Shown: piece after piece, positions 1 to 7,741 of the stretch
Layout of the letters: each line of letters opens with the position of its first letter
Numbering within the stretch: the first letter of the stretch is position 1
From: Falsiroseomonas sp046052145
GTDB lineage: Bacteria; Pseudomonadota; Alphaproteobacteria; Acetobacterales; Acetobacteraceae
Length of the DNA: 64,000 nt
Direction of reading: 5' to 3'
NCBI GenBank assembly: GCA_046052145.1
Contig: JBJOMW010000017.1
Location: 4,271-68,270, forward strand
Position numbers and translations under genes: made by a program
Notes under the pieces: model-generated
What the model was told of the DNA's origin: nothing
The model's database searches: none
The model's input: only the letters and a program-made list of their open reading frames with translations

Positions 1-2
1 AT

Positions 3-476
3 CTGGCCTTCGAGCTGATCCGCGCCGCGGCCGGCATCGACATCGTCCATGTCCCCTTCCGCGGCGGCACGCCCGCGATCCAGGCAGTGATGCAGAACGA
101 GGTGCAGGTGGCACTCGAGGGCATCCCCTCCCTGCCCGCCTTCCTCTCGGCTGGCACGCTGCGCCCGATCGCCGTCACCTCGCGCGAGCGCAGCGCGATG
201 CTGCCGAACGTCCCCGCGGTGGCAGAGGCGGTGCCGGGCTTCGATGCCTCGGCCTGGGTGATCTACTTCGCCCCCGCCGGCACGCCGGCCCCGCTGGTGG
301 AGCGCCTGTCCGCGGAGATCGCGACCTCCCTCAACCGCCCCGCCGTGCGCGACCGGCTGCTGGAACAGGGCGCGGCGGTGATCGGCGCCAACCCGACGCA
401 GACAACCGCGTTCCACCGCGCTGAGTTGGAAAAGTGGCAGCGCGCCGTGCAGCTTTCGGGCGCGCGCGTCGAGTAA
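3..476 (+). CDS. Bug-family tripartite tricarboxylate transporter substrate-binding protein (5' truncated)
   Basis: The reading frame is open from the left edge, so the N-terminus and signal peptide lie outside the window; about 157 C-terminal residues are visible. The stretch VHVPFRGGTPAIQAV followed by a Gln/Val/Leu-rich segment, then LRPIAVTSRERSAMLPNVP, is characteristic of Bug (TctC-like) periplasmic receptors, which bind small carboxylates and other organic ligands. No transporter membrane genes follow, and many Bug proteins are orphans. The ligand cannot be inferred. The gene ends four bases before the convergent oxidoreductase stop. Confidence 0.85.
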   Translation: MAFELIRAAAGIDIVHVPFRGGTPAIQAVMQNEVQVALEGIPSLPAFLSAGTLRPIAVTSRERSAMLPNVPAVAEAVPGFDASAWVIYFAPAGTPAPLVERLSAEIATSLNRPAVRDRLLEQGAAVIGANPTQTTAFHRAELEKWQRAVQLSGARVE

Positions 477-480
477 CACC

Positions 481-2424
481 TCAGATCGCCTCCGCCGCGG
501 CCTGCCCCTCTCGCACCGCCGAGAGCATCAGCCGCGGCGCGAGCGCATCGCCGACAACCCGCACCGCAACGCCGGAATCGCGCAGCGCTGCCACCAGCCC
601 ATCCCGCGGCGCGCGGGCGGAGGCATAGGCGAAGAGAGACACATCCTCGACCGCCATCTCCTCCCCGGTCAGGACATGGCGCAGCCGCACCGTGCCGCCG
701 GCGAGTACCACGGCGTCATGGCAGGTCAGCACCCGCACGCGCCGCCCCGCGAGCCGACGCAGGATCCCCTGCGCGACCAGAAGCGGCGTATCGCGGGCGA
801 TGGCGTCGCGCGGCGTGACCAGCAGCACCTCCGCGAAGCGATCCGCCAGCAGCTCCGCCGCGTCATAGGTGGCGGGCGTCGCATCGAGGTCGAGCAGCAC
901 CGCCCGCCCGCCGCGCCGCGCCGGATCGGCCAGCAGGGACGCGGCGGCCGCGCGCGCATCCATCGCCGTGCCATCGGCATCCGTGAAGCCGGGCGGCGGC
1001 GTCATCGAGGCCCCCGTGGCGAGGACCACGGCATCAGGCTTCAGCGCCAGCACCTCCGCCGCGGTGGCCGCCGAGCCGAGCCGCATCTCCACACCCGCCG
1101 CGGTGGCGCGCCCCGCCAAATAGGCGATGGCCTTTCCGATATCGGCGCAGCCCGGCAGCCGCGCCTGCAGCGCCGCGGCGCCGCCAAGACCGCTGCCGAG
1201 CAGCGTGACGCGGTGCCCGCGTTCCGCCGCGGCGACGGCGGCCTGCAGCCCGGCCATGCCCGCCCCCACCACGACAACCCGCCGCCCGGCGGCTGCCCGG
1301 CCCGGCGCCGCGCCATCCTGCGGCGTGCCGACATGCGGGTTGACGCTGCAGCCCGTCGCGACGCCGCGATGGATCTCGCCCCAGCAGGCATTGCAGCCGA
1401 TGCAGGGCCTGATCGCCCCCGCACGGCCAGTGCGCGCCTTCTCAGGCCAGCGCGGATCGGCCAGCAGCGGGCGGGCGAGCATGATCAGCTCGGCCTCCCC
1501 CGCCGCCAGGATCGCCTCGGCCGTCGCCGGGTCCTGGATGCGGCCAATGGCGGCGATGGGCACGCTGCCCGCTGCCTCCCGCATCGCCCGCCACAGGCCG
1601 CGATATGGGGCCTGCGGCTCGTGCATGTCGGGCGCGTGGCGATGCAGCGACCAGCCATGGCTGCCCTGGCTGAAGCAGAGCCAGTCCGGCGGCGCATCGG
1701 CGACGATGGCGCGCGTCAGCCGCGCTGCCTCCGCCGGCCCGATCGAGCCCTCCACCCCGTCATCGGCCGGCAGCTTCAGCCCGACGATGAAGCCCTCGCC
1801 GCATTGCGCGCGGATGGCCTGGATGATGCTGCGGACGAAGCGGCTGCGGCCGGCGGCATCGCCGCCCCAGCCATCCACGCGCCGATTGGTGACGGGCGAG
1901 AGGAATTGCAGCGGCAGGAACCCATGCGCGGCCGAGACCTCCACCCCCGCGAACCCCGCCCGCATCAGCCGGTGCGCGGAGGACGCGTAATCGGCGACCA
2001 ACGCCTCGATCTCCCCACCCGAGAGCACGCGTGGCACCGTCCAGGACATCCCATCCGGCACCGCCGAGGCGCCGACGGCGTCCAGCCCCCGCGGCCCGTG
2101 ATGCGCCGAGCCGCCATGCCAGAGCTGCCCGATCGCCAGCGACCCATGACGCGCGATCGCCTCGGCCAGCTGCGCAAGGCCCGGCAGCGCCGCCTCGTCA
2201 TGCGCCCAGACCCGGACCGGCGTCGTGGCCGAGGGGGCCGCACAGAGCGCCTCCGTGATAACAATCCCGGCCCCACCGGCCGCCCGCGCCGCCAGGTGGT
2301 CGATCATGCGCCGGCTGACGCGCCCGGGTTCGGGAAAGCGGCTCGACAGGGCGGCAAAGCCGATGCGGTTCGGGACCGCCCGGCCGGCGAGCGTGATGGG
2401 GGAGAAGAGGCGCGGAAAACTCAT
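481..2424 (-). CDS. NADH:flavin oxidoreductase, Old Yellow Enzyme / 2,4-dienoyl-CoA reductase (FadH) type
   Basis: This 647-residue, two-part flavoenzyme has an N-terminal OYE-like TIM barrel (start FPRLFSPITLAGRAVPNRI; YASSAHRLMRAGFAGVEV; AAHGFLPLQFLSP). A cysteine cluster CIGCNAC near residue 340 fits a [4Fe-4S] centre. A pyridine-nucleotide-disulfide type FAD/NAD domain follows (VVVVGAGMAG near residue 383). This matches the FadH/trimethylamine dehydrogenase superfamily, which passes electrons from NAD(P)H or substrate through FAD, Fe-S and FMN. The substrate is unknown. An in-frame ATG at 2451 would add nine residues; 2424 is preferred because MSFPRLFSP is the usual family beginning. It is divergent from trpG. 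Confidence 0.85.
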   Translation of the reverse strand: MSFPRLFSPITLAGRAVPNRIGFAALSSRFPEPGRVSRRMIDHLAARAAGGAGIVITEALCAAPSATTPVRVWAHDEAALPGLAQLAEAIARHGSLAIGQLWHGGSAHHGPRGLDAVGASAVPDGMSWTVPRVLSGGEIEALVADYASSAHRLMRAGFAGVEVSAAHGFLPLQFLSPVTNRRVDGWGGDAAGRSRFVRSIIQAIRAQCGEGFIVGLKLPADDGVEGSIGPAEAARLTRAIVADAPPDWLCFSQGSHGWSLHRHAPDMHEPQAPYRGLWRAMREAAGSVPIAAIGRIQDPATAEAILAAGEAELIMLARPLLADPRWPEKARTGRAGAIRPCIGCNACWGEIHRGVATGCSVNPHVGTPQDGAAPGRAAAGRRVVVVGAGMAGLQAAVAAAERGHRVTLLGSGLGGAAALQARLPGCADIGKAIAYLAGRATAAGVEMRLGSAATAAEVLALKPDAVVLATGASMTPPPGFTDADGTAMDARAAAASLLADPARRGGRAVLLDLDATPATYDAAELLADRFAEVLLVTPRDAIARDTPLLVAQGILRRLAGRRVRVLTCHDAVVLAGGTVRLRHVLTGEEMAVEDVSLFAYASARAPRDGLVAALRDSGVAVRVVGDALAPRLMLSAVREGQAAAEAI

Positions 2425-2537
2425 GCGTGGAGCCTGGGGTCGGCGCGGCATCCCGGCAAGCCAGCCCCCGCCACCAAAGGCCCCGCGCAGCCGTCAAGCC
2501 TTGATTCCCGGCGGCTGCGGGTAGACGATCCGGCCGT

Positions 2538-3134
2538 ATGATCCTGCTGATCGACAACTACGACAGCTTCACCTTCAATCTCTATCACTTCCTGGGCGAC
2601 CTTGGGGCGGTGGTTGAGGTGCGGCGCAACGACGCCCTGACCGTGGACCAGGCGCTCGCCCTGGCGCCGGAGGCGATCGTCATCTCCCCCGGCCCCGGCA
2701 CGCCGGACGAGGCGGGCATTTCGCTGCCGCTGATCCAGGCCGCCGCGGCTGCGCATATCCCGCTGCTCGGCGTCTGCCTCGGCCATCAGGCGATCGGCCA
2801 GGCTTTCGGCGCCAAGGTCGTCCGCGCCCCCGCGCCGATCCATGGCAAGGTCTGGGACGTCACCCATGGCGGCACGGACATCTTCGCGGGCCTGCCCTCC
2901 CCCTTCCGTGCCACCCGCTACCACTCGCTGGTCGTCGAGGAATTGCCGGAGGCGCTGATCCCAACGGCGCGTACCGCCGATGGTCTGGTGATGGGCCTCG
3001 CCCATCGCGACCTGCCGATCTGGGGCGTGCAGTTCCACCCGGAGAGCATCGCCTCCGAGCATGGGCACGACATGCTGCAGAACTTCCTATCGCTCGGTGG
3101 CGTCAGGGCCGGGCGGAACACCCTGCCCGCATGA
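2538..3134 (+). CDS. trpG: Anthranilate synthase component II (glutamine amidotransferase)
   Basis: This is a 198-residue class I glutamine amidotransferase that gives ammonia to TrpE for anthranilate synthesis; members may also serve p-aminobenzoate synthesis (PabA). Visible are the N-terminal LLIDNYDSFTFNL, the nucleophile in GVCLGHQAIG (Cys80), and the His-Glu of the triad in QFHPESIASEHG near residue 168. Its stop overlaps the trpD start by four bases, so the two are likely translationally coupled. trpE is not beside it: the upstream neighbour is a divergent oxidoreductase. Confidence 0.96.
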   Translation: MILLIDNYDSFTFNLYHFLGDLGAVVEVRRNDALTVDQALALAPEAIVISPGPGTPDEAGISLPLIQAAAAAHIPLLGVCLGHQAIGQAFGAKVVRAPAPIHGKVWDVTHGGTDIFAGLPSPFRATRYHSLVVEELPEALIPTARTADGLVMGLAHRDLPIWGVQFHPESIASEHGHDMLQNFLSLGGVRAGRNTLPA

Positions 3135-4159
3135 AGCCCATTCTCGCGCGGCTGGCCGCAGGCGAGCGGCTGGCGGAATCCGAGGCCGAGGCCGCCTTCG
3201 GCATGATCATGGCCGGCGAGGCGACGCCGGCGCAGATCGCGGGCCTGCTGATGGCCATGCGCGTGCGCGGCGAGACGGTGGCCGAGATGACCGGCGCGGT
3301 CCGTGCCATGCGCGCCCGGATGATCGCGGTGGAAGCGCCGCCCGATGCGATGGACATCGTCGGCACGGGCGGGGATGCGGCGGGGACGCTCAATATCTCG
3401 ACTGCCGCGGCGCTGGTCGTGGCAGGCGCCGGGGTCACGGTCGCCAAGCATGGCAATCGCGCCCTCTCCTCCCGTTCGGGCGCTGCGGATGCGCTCTCGG
3501 CCCTCGGCATCCCGGTGATGGAAACGCCGCTCGATCGCCTGCCGGCGATCCTGGCGGAGGTGGGCATGTGCTTCCTGATGGCGCCCCGCCACCACGCGGC
3601 GCTGCGCCATGCAGCGGGGCCGCGGATGGAGCTCGGCACGCGCACTATCTTCAATCTGCTCGGCCCGCTGGCGAACCCGGCCGGGGTCAGGCGGCAGATG
3701 ACCGGCGCCTTCAGCGCCGATTGGCTGCGCCCGATGGCCGAGACGCTCGCCCGCCTCGGCACGGAGCGCGCCTGGCTCGTGCATGGCCTGGGCCTCGATG
3801 AGCTGACGCTCGCCGGCCCCTCCCAGGTGGTGGAGCTGAAGGACGGCGAACTCTCCTCCTTCGAGGTGACGCCCGAGGATGCCGGCCTACCCCGCGCCCC
3901 GGTGGAAGCGCTGAAGGGCGGCGACCCGGCGGAGAACGCCGCAGCCCTGCTCGCGCTGCTGGAAGGCGCGCCCGGTGCCTATCGGGATTGTGTGCTGCTG
4001 AACGCCGCCGCGGCACTCATCGTCGCCGGACGCGCGCAAACGCTGCGGGACGGGGTTGCACTGGCCGCACGCAGCCTGGATGGCGGCGCGGCGTTGGATG
4101 TGCTTCGCAGGCTCCGCGTCGCGGCCACGCCGCCCCCCCCCGAAACGCCCGATCCCTGA
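3131..4159 (+). CDS. trpD: Anthranilate phosphoribosyltransferase
   Basis: This 342-residue enzyme transfers phosphoribose from PRPP to anthranilate, the second step of tryptophan synthesis. The PRPP-binding VGTGGD lies near residues 76-82. KHGNRALSSRSGAAD and the NLLGPLANPA block are family signatures. The length is normal. It sits in trpG-trpD-trpC with a 4-base overlap to trpG and a gap of 18 bases to trpC. A C-run (eight C) lies just before the stop at about 4133-4140. Confidence 0.97.
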   Translation: MKPILARLAAGERLAESEAEAAFGMIMAGEATPAQIAGLLMAMRVRGETVAEMTGAVRAMRARMIAVEAPPDAMDIVGTGGDAAGTLNISTAAALVVAGAGVTVAKHGNRALSSRSGAADALSALGIPVMETPLDRLPAILAEVGMCFLMAPRHHAALRHAAGPRMELGTRTIFNLLGPLANPAGVRRQMTGAFSADWLRPMAETLARLGTERAWLVHGLGLDELTLAGPSQVVELKDGELSSFEVTPEDAGLPRAPVEALKGGDPAENAAALLALLEGAPGAYRDCVLLNAAAALIVAGRAQTLRDGVALAARSLDGGAALDVLRRLRVAATPPPPETPDP

Positions 4160-4177
4160 GCCCCCCTGAGCCCCCAA

Positions 4178-4999
4178 ATGAACGCCCCCGCTGCCCTGAT
4201 GTCCGACAAGCTCGCCCGGATCATCGCCGACAAGCATGTCGAGGTGCGCGAGCGCTCCGCCGCGGCGCCGCTCGCCGAGATGGAACGCCGCGCCGCCGCC
4301 ATGCCGAAGCCGCGCGACTTCACGGGCGCGCTCTGCCAGGCGGTCGCCGAGGGCCGCGTCGGGCTGATTGCCGAGATCAAGCGCCAGAGCCCCTCGGGCG
4401 GGCTGATCCGCGACCCCTTCGACCCGGCGGCCCTGGCCCAGGCCTATGAGGCGGCGGGCGCCGCCTGCCTCTCGGTCCTGACCGACCAGGCCTATTTCGG
4501 CGGCACGGCGGAGGATCTGGCCGCCGCCCGCGGTGCCTGCGCGCTGCCGGCGCTCAGGAAGGACTTCATGGTCCATCCCTGGCAGATCTTCGAATCCCGC
4601 GCGATGGGCGCCGATTGCATCCTGCTGATCATGGCTGCGCTCGAAGATGCGGTGGCGCATGAGCTTGAGGACATCGCCCGCAGCCTCGACATGGCGGTGC
4701 TGGTCGAGGTGCATGACCGCCGGGAGCTCGACCGCGCCTTGGCGCTGGAGACACGGCTGATCGGCGTGAATAACCGCAATCTCAAGACCTTGACGACCGA
4801 TCTTGCGACCTGCGAGGAGCTGGTGCCCCTGATACCCGCCGACCGCATCCCGGTGGCCGAAAGCGGCATCCGCACGCCCGCCGATGTGCGCCGCATGTCC
4901 CAGGCCGGCGCGCGCTGCCTGCTGGTGGGCGAGCATTTGCTGCGCCAGGCCGATGTGACCGCGGCGGCGGCCGAGTTGATCCACGCGTTGGAGTCCTAG
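4178..4999 (+). CDS. trpC: Indole-3-glycerol phosphate synthase
   Basis: This 273-residue TIM-barrel enzyme cyclises CdRP to indole-3-glycerol phosphate. Signatures are LIAEIKRQSPSGG near residue 62, the catalytic-lysine segment LRKDFM near 126, GVNNRNLKT near 198 and VAESGI near 226. A second in-frame ATG at 4199 (MSDKLARII) is a possible alternative start. It is a monofunctional TrpC, with no TrpF fusion. It is last in the trpGDC unit; a GC-rich hairpin follows before moaC. Confidence 0.97.
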   Translation: MNAPAALMSDKLARIIADKHVEVRERSAAAPLAEMERRAAAMPKPRDFTGALCQAVAEGRVGLIAEIKRQSPSGGLIRDPFDPAALAQAYEAAGAACLSVLTDQAYFGGTAEDLAAARGACALPALRKDFMVHPWQIFESRAMGADCILLIMAALEDAVAHELEDIARSLDMAVLVEVHDRRELDRALALETRLIGVNNRNLKTLTTDLATCEELVPLIPADRIPVAESGIRTPADVRRMSQAGARCLLVGEHLLRQADVTAAAAELIHALES

Positions 5000-5083
5000 G
5001 CCTCAGTCGCCGGCGCGACCTCCGGTCGCTTGGCTTCGCGCCTCAGACATGAAGCACCCGGCCCAGCGGTCGGTCGCCGCGCG

Positions 5084-5100
5084 GGCCGCCCTTGGCGGCC
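5084..5100. terminator. GC-rich hairpin between trpC and moaC
   Basis: A perfect 7-bp inverted repeat, GGCCGCC/GGCGGCC with a CTT loop, lies in the 162-nt gap between trpC and moaC. It has no T-run, so it would be at best a weak or factor-assisted terminator. Confidence 0.35.
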
Positions 5101-5161
5101 GAGCATCCCCCAAGTCGCCCTGACCCTCCCGCGCGGGCAACGAAGGGCTTATGTGTCGCAT

Positions 5162-5638
5162 ATGACCCAGAAGCTCACCCATTTCGACGAGGCAGGCCGG
5201 GCCGCCATGGTGGATGTCTCGGCCAAGGCCGAGACCGCCCGCACCGCCATCGCGCGCGGGCGCATCGTGATGGCGCCCGAGACGCTCGCCCTGATCCAGG
5301 CCGGCCAGGTCGGCAAGGGCGATGTGCTCGGCGTCGCGCGGCTCGCCGGGATCATGGCGGCCAAGCGCACCGCCGACCTCATCCCGCTCTGCCATCCGCT
5401 GATGCTCTCCAAGGTCGCGGTGGACCTCACCCCGGCCGCGCCGGATGCGATCGAGATCGAGGCGACGGTGAAGCTCACCGGCCAGACCGGCGTCGAGATG
5501 GAAGCGCTCACCGCCGTCACCGTCGCCGCGCTGACCGTCTACGACATGTGCAAGGCCGCCGACCGCGGCATGCGGATCGAGGCGGTGCGCCTGGTGCATA
5601 AATCGGGCGGCAAATCCGGCGTTTACGAGGCAGAGTGA
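5162..5638 (+). CDS. moaC: Cyclic pyranopterin monophosphate synthase
   Basis: This 158-residue enzyme converts the MoaA product to cyclic pyranopterin monophosphate, the early tricycle of molybdenum cofactor synthesis. MTQKLTHFDEAGRAAMVDVS is the usual N-terminus and fixes the start, although the frame is open further upstream. LCHPLMLSKV and the C-terminal block MCKAADRGM plus LVHKSGGKSG are family signatures. The stop overlaps the moeA start by one base (TGATG). moaA and moaB are not in the window. Confidence 0.96.
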   Translation: MTQKLTHFDEAGRAAMVDVSAKAETARTAIARGRIVMAPETLALIQAGQVGKGDVLGVARLAGIMAAKRTADLIPLCHPLMLSKVAVDLTPAAPDAIEIEATVKLTGQTGVEMEALTAVTVAALTVYDMCKAADRGMRIEAVRLVHKSGGKSGVYEAE

Positions 5639-6843
5639 TGCTCGCGCTGGAAGAAGCCCGCGCCCGCATCCTGGCGGCTCTCGCACCCACCGCCGGCGAG
5701 ACCATCGCGCTCGCCGAGGCCTGGAACCGGGTGCTGGCAAGCCCGGTGCTCGCCCGCCTCACCCAGCCGCCGGCCGATGTCTCGGCCATGGATGGCTATG
5801 CGGTGCGGGCTGCGGATGCGGTGGCGGGCGCGCGGCTCAGCGTCACCGGCGCGGCCCCGGCCGGGCATCCCTTTGCGGGGGGAGTCGGCCCGGGCGAGGC
5901 CGTGCGCATCTTCACCGGCGGCTTCGTCCCCGCCGGCGCCGACGCCATCCTGCTGCAGGAAGACGCGACCGAGGCGGCCGGCACCGTCACCGTGCAGGAG
6001 ACGGTGAAGCCCGGCCGCTGGATCCGCCGCCGGGGGCTCGACTTCGCCGCGGGCGAGACGCTGCTGCCGGCGGGCCGGAAGCTCACCGCGCGCGATGTCG
6101 GCCTTGCCGCGGCGGGCAACCACGCCTGGGTCACGGTCCGTCGCCGCCCGCGCATCGGCATCCTGGCGACGGGGGATGAGATCGCACTCCCCGGGGATCC
6201 GATCCCGCCTGGGGGCATCGTCTCCTCCAACGCGCATGCGCTCGCCGCACTGGTCTGCGCCGCGGGGGGCGAGCCCATGGTGCTGCCGATCGCGCCCGAT
6301 GACCGCGACGCCATCGCCGCGGCCGCCAGCGCCGCGCGGGGCTGCGACATGCTGGTGACCACGGGCGGGGCGAGCGTCGGCGAACACGATCTGGTGCAGA
6401 AGGCGCTGGGCCCGGAAGGCTTCGCGCTCGATTTCTGGAAGATCGCCATGCGCCCGGGCAAGCCGCTGATCTGGGGCCGGCTGGGGCAGACGCCGGTGCT
6501 CGGCCTGCCGGGCAATCCGGTCTCGGCGCTGGTCTGCGGGGTGCAGTTCCTGGTGCCGGCCATCGCCGTGATGTCGGGCCTGCCCGGCGGGCCGCCGCCG
6601 GCGATCCTGCTGCGTGCGGGCGCGCCGCTCGCCGAGAACGACAAGCGATTCGACCATCTGCGCGCCTCGCTCGGCACCGATCGCGACGGGCGGCCGGTGG
6701 CCACCCCCTTCCCCGTGCAGGACAGTTCCATGCTGGCGACGCTGGCCCGCGCCGAGGCGCTGATTCTCCGCCCACCCTTCGCCCCGGCCTTGCCGGAAGG
6801 CGCGGAGGTGGAGGCTATCCCGCTGGGGCAATTCGGAATTTGA
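5638..6843 (+). CDS. moeA: Molybdopterin molybdenumtransferase
   Basis: This 401-residue enzyme inserts molybdate into adenylated molybdopterin. The N-terminus contains DVSAMDGYAVRAAD. The MoCF-binding domain shows TTGGASVGEHD near residue 240, followed by MRPGKPLIWG and LPGNPVSALV near 288. A GTG one codon upstream (5635) is also in frame; the ATG at 5638 is preferred because it overlaps the moaC stop. The moaC-moeA-lexA order is common in Alphaproteobacteria. Confidence 0.96.
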   Translation: MLALEEARARILAALAPTAGETIALAEAWNRVLASPVLARLTQPPADVSAMDGYAVRAADAVAGARLSVTGAAPAGHPFAGGVGPGEAVRIFTGGFVPAGADAILLQEDATEAAGTVTVQETVKPGRWIRRRGLDFAAGETLLPAGRKLTARDVGLAAAGNHAWVTVRRRPRIGILATGDEIALPGDPIPPGGIVSSNAHALAALVCAAGGEPMVLPIAPDDRDAIAAAASAARGCDMLVTTGGASVGEHDLVQKALGPEGFALDFWKIAMRPGKPLIWGRLGQTPVLGLPGNPVSALVCGVQFLVPAIAVMSGLPGGPPPAILLRAGAPLAENDKRFDHLRASLGTDRDGRPVATPFPVQDSSMLATLARAEALILRPPFAPALPEGAEVEAIPLGQFGI

Positions 6844-6875
6844 ATGGGGCGCCGCGTCTGGCCTGTGGAAAAGAT

Positions 6876-6905
6876 TTGACGCGACGCGGAGAACCTACCT
6901 AGAAC
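6876..6905 (+). promoter_or_regulatory. lexA promoter with SOS box GAAC-N7-GAAC
   Basis: Two direct GAAC half sites lie at 6891-6894 and 6902-6905, exactly seven bases apart. This is the alphaproteobacterial LexA box (GTTC-N7-GTTC on the other strand). A candidate -35 TTGACG (6876-6881) and -10 TAGAAC (6900-6905, spacer 18) place the box over the spacer and the -10, as expected for autorepression. The lexA ATG is about 90 bases downstream. Confidence 0.85.
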
Positions 6906-6996
6906 ACGCACAGCGATTCCCGCTTTGTTCGCCGATGCTGGTGGGCGGCGGGACAACGGGTCCGGCACGGCCGGGTCCTGCGGTTCTGGAGGGGCC

Positions 6997-7725
6997 ATGC
7001 TCACGCGGAAGCAGCACGAGTTGCTGATGTTCATCGACCGGCACCTGCGTGACACCGGCTTCTCGCCCTCCTTCGAGGAAATGAAGGAAGCGCTGCGCCT
7101 CAAGTCCAAATCCGGCATCCACCGGCTGATCACGGCGCTGGAGGAGCGCGGCTTCCTGAAGCGCCGGGCGCACCGGGCGCGCGCGCTGGAGGTGATCCGC
7201 CTGCCCGACGCCCTGGCCCCGCGCCAGGGCGCCGTCGCCCAGGCGGCCCCCCAGCCTGAGGCGCCGGCCTTCGCGCCGAACGTCATCCGCGGGAATTTCG
7301 CGCCGAATTTGTCCGGTGTGCCGAAAGCGGCCAACGAGGCCCCGGCGGTCCATCTGCCGCTCTATGGCCGCATCGCCGCCGGCCTGCCGATCGAGGCGCT
7401 GCGCGATTCCGGCGCCTCGGTCGAGGTGCCGGCCGCGATGCTCGCCAATGGCGAACACTATGCCCTTGAAGTCGCCGGCGATTCGATGATGGAGGCGGGC
7501 ATCCTGGATGGCGACACGGTGGTGATCCGCCGCGGCGACACGGCCGAGAACGGCGCCATCGTCGTCGCGCTGGTGGATGAGCAGGAAGTGACGCTGAAGC
7601 GCCTGCGCCGCCGCGGCCATTCGGTCGCGCTCGAACCCGCCAACCGCGCCTATGAGACCCGCATCTTCGGCCCCGACCGGGTGCGGGTGCAGGGCAAGCT
7701 CGTCGGGCTTCTGCGCAAGTACTGA
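6997..7725 (+). CDS. lexA: LexA SOS-response repressor
   Basis: This 242-residue transcriptional repressor of DNA-damage genes inactivates itself by RecA-stimulated autocleavage. The N-terminal winged helix begins MLTRKQHELLMFI, and TGFSPSFEEM is the alphaproteobacterial form of the recognition region. The scissile Ala128-Gly129 lies in GRIAAGLP. The catalytic Ser163 is in GDSMMEAG and Lys201 in VTLKRL. The start follows a good GGAGG element. It has its own SOS box upstream. The linker between the domains (residues ~68-115) is Ala/Pro-rich. Confidence 0.97.
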   Translation: MLTRKQHELLMFIDRHLRDTGFSPSFEEMKEALRLKSKSGIHRLITALEERGFLKRRAHRARALEVIRLPDALAPRQGAVAQAAPQPEAPAFAPNVIRGNFAPNLSGVPKAANEAPAVHLPLYGRIAAGLPIEALRDSGASVEVPAAMLANGEHYALEVAGDSMMEAGILDGDTVVIRRGDTAENGAIVVALVDEQEVTLKRLRRRGHSVALEPANRAYETRIFGPDRVRVQGKLVGLLRKY

Positions 7726-7741
7726 GCCGTCAGCGGGCGCC

